Shown piece after piece: positions 1 to 6,500 of a stretch of 17,244 bases of DNA. Numbering within the stretch: the first letter of the stretch is position 1; the number at the start of each line of letters is the position of its first letter. This DNA comes from Lentisphaerota bacterium (GTDB lineage Bacteria > Verrucomicrobiota > Lentisphaeria > Victivallales > GWF2-50-93). The stretch is from contig JANYBI010000680.1 of NCBI GenBank assembly GCA_025360875.1, positions 1-17,244 on the forward strand, in the 5' to 3' direction. The position numbers and the translations under genes were made by a program. Under the pieces are notes generated by a model. The model did no database searches and had not been told where the DNA came from. It was given only the letters and a program-made list of their open reading frames with translations.

Positions 1-47
1 CGGACGGCTTCCCGATGCCTTTCAGGATCGGGATAAACTCGAGCCAT
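1..47 (-). CDS. Possible start of a further gene, cut by the window edge
   Basis: An ATG at 47..45 opens a frame of 15 complete codons (MARVYPDPERHREAV) that leaves the window without a stop. An AAGG lies five bases upstream as a weak ribosome-binding site. The same bases form the stem-loop at 2-49, and both readings are unlikely to be true. Nothing about function can be said. This is listed only because the next minus-strand gene of the cluster could begin here. Confidence 0.15.
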   Translation of the reverse strand, partial: MARVYPDPERHREAV

Positions 48-49
48 CC
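2..49 (-). terminator. Stem-loop downstream of the 1108-residue gene
   Basis: An interrupted stem-loop lies about 35 bases past the stop of the neighbouring gene. The inner stem is CCCGAT (11-16) with ATCGGG (27-32), extended by CC/GG around the loop TTTCA (20-24) with one bulged G. The outer stem pairs 2-9 with 42-49 with one mismatch, and 34-41 is an unpaired bulge. Position and strength suit a transcription terminator or RNA 3' end. Any U-tract for minus-strand transcription would fall outside the window, so a dispersed intergenic repeat is equally possible. Confidence 0.4.
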
Positions 50-83
50 CTACCTTGAATTCAGCAATTTTCAAATTTCATCT

Positions 84-3000
84 TTATTTCAACGGCGCTA
101 CCAGTGCGTCTGCACCGGCCGCGAGCCCTGCGTCATCCGACGCGCCGATGAAGATGACATTCTTCCCTACGGCGAACGGCGACCAGGCGAACTGCACCAG
201 CGCTTTTCCCGGTCCGGGATACTTGGTGTCCGCGACCTGCGGCAATATCTCGCTTGCCTGTAACGCCGCTACCGCTGTCCCTGACTTCGAGTCGCCGAAC
301 AGTACCAGATTCGAGTCAGTGGTGTAGGCTTCCGGCAATTCGGCTGGAAGCTGGTTGCCTCCGACATACGACACAAGCTTCGTCCAGGGACGTGCCCATT
401 GTGTGCGGAATTCCGGTGTAGTATCCACCGCCTTGGTCTCACCCTTGAGCACTGAGAGCTGGTTCTTCGCGTCAACGTAGAGCTTGACACCAGGTTCGTA
501 GCAGGTTTCCATGTCGGTATTGTCAAAGTCGACGAAACCGTCGTTGACGATGGTCACGACACTCTCCGGCGTACGCCAGGCAATGTCTTTCCCGTCGGCA
601 CCCTTGCTGGTGACAACACCCTGTGCGTCGACTCCAAGCTTGATTTCATTCTTGACAGTACCTGCGGGAGCCTTATCCTCGCCCTTTGCAGAACAGAGCA
701 TGGCGACCGGATTCCAGATGCGCGGATACGCCACCTTGCGCAGTGCGGCACTGTCGGGCTTCACCTCGGCCTTGATCCCCTTCGCGGCGAGCGTGGCCGC
801 AAGTTTTTCGGCAAAGGCCTTCTGCCCATCATTTCCATATGCTACTACCAGGGCCGGTTTGGTCGCGAGGAACGCGGCGATTGCAGGCTGATCAAAGACA
901 CGGACTTTATCAGGCAATATGGCTACAGCGGGTTCCGCCGCAGTCACATTCACCTTCGCTTCAGCCTTGAGTCCGGCGATCGGACTTTCAATCTTAACAG
1001 TGTATGATCCGGCCGCACTGTTTACGCCCAGCGGCAGCGTTTCGGCAAACTGTCCGGCCTTGTCTGTTCCACGGAAGCAGGAATAACGCACAGTTCCGTC
1101 GGGCGCGGTAACTGTGAGCGTGAACGGCCACGGCATCTTGAGACCCTGCAGATTCGCCTTCAGCGACAGTGCGCCATCCTTGAGAACGGCAGTCAGCTCA
1201 AGCCCTGTCGGAGCGCGTGGCGCAACGACATAGACTTTCATCTCTCCCGCGGCGAAGCTGCCTTTGATCGCTGCATCAGGAGTGGCGACCTGGCCGGCGC
1301 GCTGCCAGTCCGGACCTTCGACACAATATACTACCGCCTTCTGCGGCAATCCTTTGAGCGAGAACGTTGCTTCTACAGGAGCATAGTTGTAGATCCAATA
1401 CGCCTGGTCATCCGGAATTTCCGGCAGCTTATCGCAGGCGTTCAGCACCAGGATAAGTTCGCCTTCGCCGGCCACATGACGTTCGGCTGCGAGATGGACT
1501 GAGTCGGTGACGAACGCAGGACGCGCGGACGTCTTGGCGAGCGTCGCCTTGAAGAGCGGTGCCGCGGCACGGGCCGGTTCGTCCATGAAGAAGTTGCTGA
1601 CGTACATGCTTGACAGCTTCTTGGTGAGTCCGTTGTCTTTCTTGGTCGCCAGCGCCCAGTAGGCGCCCCAGCGCCAGCCCAGATCCTTCACAATGGCGTC
1701 TGTAACAAGTGCACCATCAAGCTTGATGGTCGTCCCTTTGTCCACTATGACCGTACCGCCGGCTTTCTGGAAGTCAGCGATTCCAGCCCGGACGTCAGCA
1801 GGAAAATCAAATGTCTGTCCGACAATTACGAGCACCTTGTAATTCTTGAGCCAGCCTTGCGCGAGCCGTTTTTCGTGAATGATATGGGCGGGATATCCGG
1901 CGCGGGCGATGGCCTGGTGCGTCTGCAGAATATTGTCCTTGTAGTTCTGGCCGACGCTGTAGGCGCTGGCTTCAACCTGTCCGTCTTTGACTTTCGTGTC
2001 CTCAGGCAGAGAGGCGATCATCAGCTTGATCTGTTCGCCTGTCTTCTTCGTCGCCTCACGTGCGGCGATCTCCTTCTGCCGCATGGCGCATTCCGTGAAA
2101 CTCCAGAGCACGGCGATGTCATGATTGGTCAATTCCGCGCCCATGAACAGGGGACCAAGGCGGGCGGCAGGTTCATTGACCGACTTGAGATCTTCGGCTT
2201 TCATTCCGGTCAAGTTGAGCCACCAGTTGCTGTGGAGTCCGGACATGATCATGGCGTTCATCATCACGCGATAGCTGTCGGTCTGATTGGGCTGCGGAAC
2301 TACCGCCTCGAAAAGCTGACCGTTCATGGCATGCGCAACTTTGCGGGCCGGGTCGTCGCACTTGTCCAGATACAGTCCGCTCAGCGCCCCGAGCTTGCCT
2401 ACACCCCAGTCCATGAAAACGTGAGTCGTGGGTATGTCGTTCACTTCCTGGTTGAGCGGATCTGTGCCGTCCATGATCGCAGACGGGGCATACAGATCCG
2501 TGGCAAACACCATCTCCGGCCAGATTGATTTCATATCCTTGCATGCCTGCGCATTCTGTTCCTTCATGATGCCGCAACGGACGGTTATATACTTCATCCA
2601 GTCTTCAGCGGGACGGCTTGCCGGATCCTGCGTGTAATTCCAGCCGCGAGTTTCGTACCAGGTTTTCTCATCCCAGTTGGGGAAACCGCTGGCCATGCCG
2701 CCGGCCGGGGTCTTGCCCCAGGAGAGTCCCGGCTCGTCAAGCGTGCCGAGAGCTGAAACGTTAGCGGCATAACGGCGCAGGCTCTGTGCAGTCCTGAAGC
2801 TGAACAGGCGCATGCCCTCGGTCATATCGGTCGCAGCCCAGCTCCGCTGGGAACCCCAGGGCTTGTGGGTTACGTAGCCGGTCCAGTACATGTAGACGAC
2901 CGTCGGCAGATCTTTGGCGATGGCGGTTTCAAAGGCGTTGAGGCCCGATGAACGCTTGCCGCGCGGCTCGCGCTCGGGCTGGCCATCAGGACCCACAAGA

Positions 3001-3410
3001 CTGCTGCTGAAGAAATTTCCGAGGATGAAATTCGCTCCGCCTTCACGCAGCGGTCCGGTCTGGGAGACCAATAATGTCGATTGCTGTATTCCGGAGGAGA
3101 CAGTAAGTTTTGCCGCATCCTTGCCGTCCAGCTTCACTGTGTATGCGCCAGGTGCCAGGCTGTTGCCGGGAAGCGTGACAACAACGGTGGAACCGATACC
3201 GACAACTGGGATCGAAACATGTGCCAAAGTCTTGTCATCTGCAACAAACTCAATGTTGGCCTTAGCATCCTTGTCGAGTCCTGCTACTGCCAGTTCCACG
3301 GTTTCTTTTGCGTAGAATGCGTTGCGGTTCTGCGGAAGAACAAGTTCTGCCGCGTTCATCGTCACGGACGCCGCCATCGTCATCGCCAAAGCCATCAGCC
3401 TGATCCTCAT
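84..3410 (-). CDS. Secreted GH42-like multidomain protein, 1108 aa
   Basis: Start chosen at the ATG 3410..3408 because GGAGG lies four bases upstream and the protein then begins with a normal signal peptide (MRIRLMALAMTMAASVTMNA, cleavage near A20). Visible parts, numbered from this start: N-terminal beta/Ig-like domain (about 22-105, ending LAPGAYTVKL); TIM-barrel-like region (about 115-425) with DEPGL at 225-229, which resembles the NEP acid/base motif of clan GH-A; a GH42-type strand IAVLWSFTE (432-440); a glutamine-amidotransferase-like domain (about 522-600, YKVLVIVGQ then GGTVIVD); a small beta domain with VYCVEG (694-699) and VYVVAP; an Ig-like domain (about 735-825); and a C-terminal alpha/beta module (about 835-1108) with NLVLFGD and NVIFIGASDDAG, like GH67 N-terminal domains. 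It is a likely extracytoplasmic glycosidase or glycan-binding relative; the substrate is unknown. No conserved second catalytic Glu is obvious. Confidence 0.88.
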   Translation of the reverse strand: MRIRLMALAMTMAASVTMNAAELVLPQNRNAFYAKETVELAVAGLDKDAKANIEFVADDKTLAHVSIPVVGIGSTVVVTLPGNSLAPGAYTVKLDGKDAAKLTVSSGIQQSTLLVSQTGPLREGGANFILGNFFSSSLVGPDGQPEREPRGKRSSGLNAFETAIAKDLPTVVYMYWTGYVTHKPWGSQRSWAATDMTEGMRLFSFRTAQSLRRYAANVSALGTLDEPGLSWGKTPAGGMASGFPNWDEKTWYETRGWNYTQDPASRPAEDWMKYITVRCGIMKEQNAQACKDMKSIWPEMVFATDLYAPSAIMDGTDPLNQEVNDIPTTHVFMDWGVGKLGALSGLYLDKCDDPARKVAHAMNGQLFEAVVPQPNQTDSYRVMMNAMIMSGLHSNWWLNLTGMKAEDLKSVNEPAARLGPLFMGAELTNHDIAVLWSFTECAMRQKEIAAREATKKTGEQIKLMIASLPEDTKVKDGQVEASAYSVGQNYKDNILQTHQAIARAGYPAHIIHEKRLAQGWLKNYKVLVIVGQTFDFPADVRAGIADFQKAGGTVIVDKGTTIKLDGALVTDAIVKDLGWRWGAYWALATKKDNGLTKKLSSMYVSNFFMDEPARAAAPLFKATLAKTSARPAFVTDSVHLAAERHVAGEGELILVLNACDKLPEIPDDQAYWIYNYAPVEATFSLKGLPQKAVVYCVEGPDWQRAGQVATPDAAIKGSFAAGEMKVYVVAPRAPTGLELTAVLKDGALSLKANLQGLKMPWPFTLTVTAPDGTVRYSCFRGTDKAGQFAETLPLGVNSAAGSYTVKIESPIAGLKAEAKVNVTAAEPAVAILPDKVRVFDQPAIAAFLATKPALVVAYGNDGQKAFAEKLAATLAAKGIKAEVKPDSAALRKVAYPRIWNPVAMLCSAKGEDKAPAGTVKNEIKLGVDAQGVVTSKGADGKDIAWRTPESVVTIVNDGFVDFDNTDMETCYEPGVKLYVDAKNQLSVLKGETKAVDTTPEFRTQWARPWTKLVSYVGGNQLPAELPEAYTTDSNLVLFGDSKSGTAVAALQASEILPQVADTKYPGPGKALVQFAWSPFAVGKNVIFIGASDDAGLAAGADALVAPLK

Positions 3411-3414
3411 AAAA

Positions 3415-3419
3415 CCTCC
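3415..3419 (-). promoter_or_regulatory. Shine-Dalgarno deciding the start of the 1108-aa gene
   Basis: GGAGG on the minus strand sits four bases before the ATG at 3410..3408. A longer frame from an ATG at 3437 would run straight through this site (encoding IGGF) and put nine extra residues ahead of a well-formed signal peptide. The shorter start is therefore preferred. Confidence 0.75.
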
Positions 3420-3449
3420 AATGTTAATTAAATACAATATAAATATTTA

Positions 3450-3527
3450 GACAGGATTACAGGATTTACATGATTGTCTGGATTTGGAATTCATGATCCC
3501 TATCCCGTTCCATCCTGTTATCCTGTC
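3450..3527. repeat. ATCCTGT-type inverted repeat between two genes
   Basis: The arms are 3450-3465 and 3512-3527, 16 bases each with one mismatch when one is reverse-complemented. Each arm carries two copies of ACAGGAT (or ATCCTGT on the other arm). Another ATCCTG follows at 3532-3537. The 46-base loop contains GGAATTC. Low-complexity ATCCTGT/ACAGGAT tracts are familiar as dispersed intergenic repeats in several bacteria. Here the repeat fills the gap after the stop of the 1965-aa gene (3547) and could also act as a terminator for it, although no clean U-tract follows directly. Confidence 0.7.
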
Positions 3528-3546
3528 AATCATCCTGCGTTGCAAT

Positions 3547-6500
3547 CTACTTCTGTGTGTTGAACTTTTCCAAGGCCTTCTCATCTTTACCAAGGAGAAT
3601 CCTGTCGAAGGCGGCACCGCCGCCAACGGTGAAAAGCCCGATGCCGCGGATGGGGAACTTGTTCTCAGGTTTCCAATTCTTGCTTTCCTCAAGGGCGGCC
3701 CACAAGTCAATTCTCACGACAGTCCACTCGCCGGAAGGCTTTTCAGCCAGTTTTTTTCGAAACAGATGCCCACCCTCCAGCTTGTACGGTTCGCCTATAT
3801 CAAGCAGCACTGCGTTGCTGCCTGCCCATTCCTGTCCGATGCGCATTGAGACGCCTTTGGTCTCCGTCGCAAGCGCCTTGTAGGAGAACTGCAGCCAGCG
3901 GTATTGTCCGGGCTTCTCCGGCTTCTCGACGATCTCGAAATCCCAGTTCGGCACCGCATGCCCGAAGACCGGAGCGAAGTTCGGCTGTGCGCCCCCTGCA
4001 TCTTTCAGCGCCATGCAGAGTCCGCCTGACGCGGCCTCCCCGTTTCGGAATTCAAACTGAGGATTGAATCCGGTATGGAGGGTTGATAGATCATCCTTGG
4101 ATTCGTCGAAGAGCACGGCGACCGGACGGTTCGCAACTGCATCGGGATGCGACGCACCCATTGTTTCTCCATGGAAGACAATCTCCGCGAGGCGGAGGTT
4201 GCTTGCCGGCCAGCCCGTACCGTCAGGACGCGTAAACCTGAACTTCGCGGCCTCGATCGGCTTCACCAGCTTGTGCGAATGGACAACTGCATCGGAAGTC
4301 AGATACTGCGAGAAGATCCACTGCCCCTTGGCAGAATCCCAGTATTCCAGCTTGGCGTCGCGCATCCATGATTCCGGATGTGCCGGATCCTCGGCGAAAG
4401 TTATGGCATTGACATGCAGCTGCGTCCGGAACGTGTCGATCACAAGGCTGAAGTAACCTTTCCAGCCGGAATCGATCATGCCGATGTCTTCCCATGACAT
4501 CCATGGCTTTTCAGGGACCGCAGCCTGTCCATCGAAAAGAAGCGCTACCGGATTCTTCAGTTCAACCGCACCTTCGCCCAATGTCGGAGTCACGATGACG
4601 GCCTTGGGATTGATGAGGTTCGGCGTGAGCGGAAGTGGCGCAGGTTCAGCGTTCGGCCATGATGAAATCTTTGTCGTAGGAATCTGTTTTCCGGCCGCTT
4701 CCGGTTTTCCAGCTTTCATCTGGGCCGCAGATTCTGCGATGTTCGCAATCCATTTTTCCTTTCCATCGGGAGATATCCTGGCCGCGGTCCCCATCCAGGT
4801 GGCCACCAGCAGATCACCATCCGACATCCAGGCGAAGAACGGTATCGCGCCCATGTCGCGTTTCATTATTACTCTTCCGGAAGGAACGTCCATTACATAG
4901 AGCATTCCGGATTCGCTGGACACAGCCAGCTTCTTGCCGTCCGGTGCCGCGCAGGGGAAGCGCATTGTGGAATCACCGGCAAAATTCCAGAGAGGAACTC
5001 CGTCAGCGGAATAAGTTTTCAGCTGGTTGTCCTTCACGAAAGCTATCCATGAGCCGTCAGGCGGAAGGGCAAGTCCGTCAGCCGGAGCCGGCAATGTCGA
5101 GAGAATTTTTCCGTCCCTGACGACAAAGACGCGTCCGCTCTGGGTATCCGCGCTTGCAGCCACGGTTTTTCCGTCCGCGCTTGCAGCCAGCCCCAAGATT
5201 TTTCCGATCGGGGCCAGTGTCAGTTCCCATTTCTTTTTTCCGGTCTGCGCTTCGAAGGAGGAAAGATTCATTCCATTTGCCGCCATCAATGTCGTTGCGT
5301 CTGCCGCCAGCAGAATCATGGTCTGGCGTTTCTCCTTCGACCAGTCCTGCGACCATAGCAGTTTTCCATCGCGGTTCCAGACGGCCAGCGCAAGGTTTCC
5401 GGCACCGGCGATCCATGAAGCATCCGGCGAAACGGCGAAATCGTTGATGCGGTCGTTCAGGTGCGCGGCGAACGCCCAGTTAGTCAGGCGGGCGGGCAAT
5501 CCCGGCAACGCGAAGCGACGCTGCTGCACGCCACCAGCATCGATCGAATAGAGATGATATCCTTCGGCGGACTTCAAGTCGAATCCCTGGACCGCGAAAC
5601 CGTCGCCGAGCTGGACCGGTGAATAGGCGAAGTGGTCGCCGACATTCCCCGTCCATTTCACCTTGCCCGTCTTCAGATCGAGGGCATAGAGGTTCTGTCC
5701 CCAGTCGAACGCGTTCAGCAACGCCGTTGATCCGTCCTTGGAGATTGCGATATCACGGATACGGGGACCAAAGCAGTCGTCAGTTGCCGGTAGACGGTCG
5801 TCAGCAGACGGCTTTAACGTCGATGTAACTTGACCGGATATCAATTCAGTGGCAGTAATCGAGAATGGTATTTTCGCATTTGAAGGGACAATGAAATTGC
5901 CGGCGCCTGTGCTTGTAAAACGTTCCTCCATTATTTTCCCGTCGCCATCTGAAAGCGTGACTCTGACAGGAAGCTTTGCCTTTAATTCCTCAGCGGATCC
6001 GCCAAAAATTCCGCCCAGCAGAGATTTCTTCTTCTCGCCAGCCATCACTTTGATGTTCCACTCGACTTTCTCACCGGGCTTGATCTGTTTCGGAGCTCCA
6101 AGTTCCACGCCGCCGATCTTCTTTGGCAGGATGGCATAGAGCCTGGCCTGCGAATATCGCAGGTCGGAGTCGAAGCTTATATCAGTCGCCAGTCGCCGGT
6201 CGTCAGTCGCTGGCATCTGAATTTCCTTGCCGGAGAAAACATCATATACCGTCTCGCCGGGCTTGATCGTCAGCTTGACATGGGCGATAACTGGCTGGCA
6301 TGTCGCTACACCGTTCTGGACGCGCCAGAGCAGTCCAGGATCGAGGTTGCTGCGCGTGTTGTTGACCAGCCACACGAAGCGCGCATCGGCATTCCTGCGT
6401 TCGCTGGCGAGGACTTCCGGCTGGTCGATCTCCGCGACAGGCGTCACAAATGGTGCGAGTTTCGCAGCCAGCTTCGGTGAGTCGGCCAGAATTGCGGGAG

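Noticed and set aside
1857..2528. 223-codon open frame on the plus strand
   Set aside because: Antisense to the barrel of the 1108-aa protein, with no ribosome-binding site or domain.
3447..3710. Minus-strand frame ending in ...KSCNPV across the ATCCTGT repeat
   Set aside because: Its C-terminal end is the translated repeat and the rest is out of frame within the 1965-aa gene; a spurious frame.
5773..6213. CRISPR-like or transposon-end reading of the heptamer arrays
   Set aside because: Units are 7 bp, degenerate and contiguous, with no spacers, no target-site duplication and no transposase.
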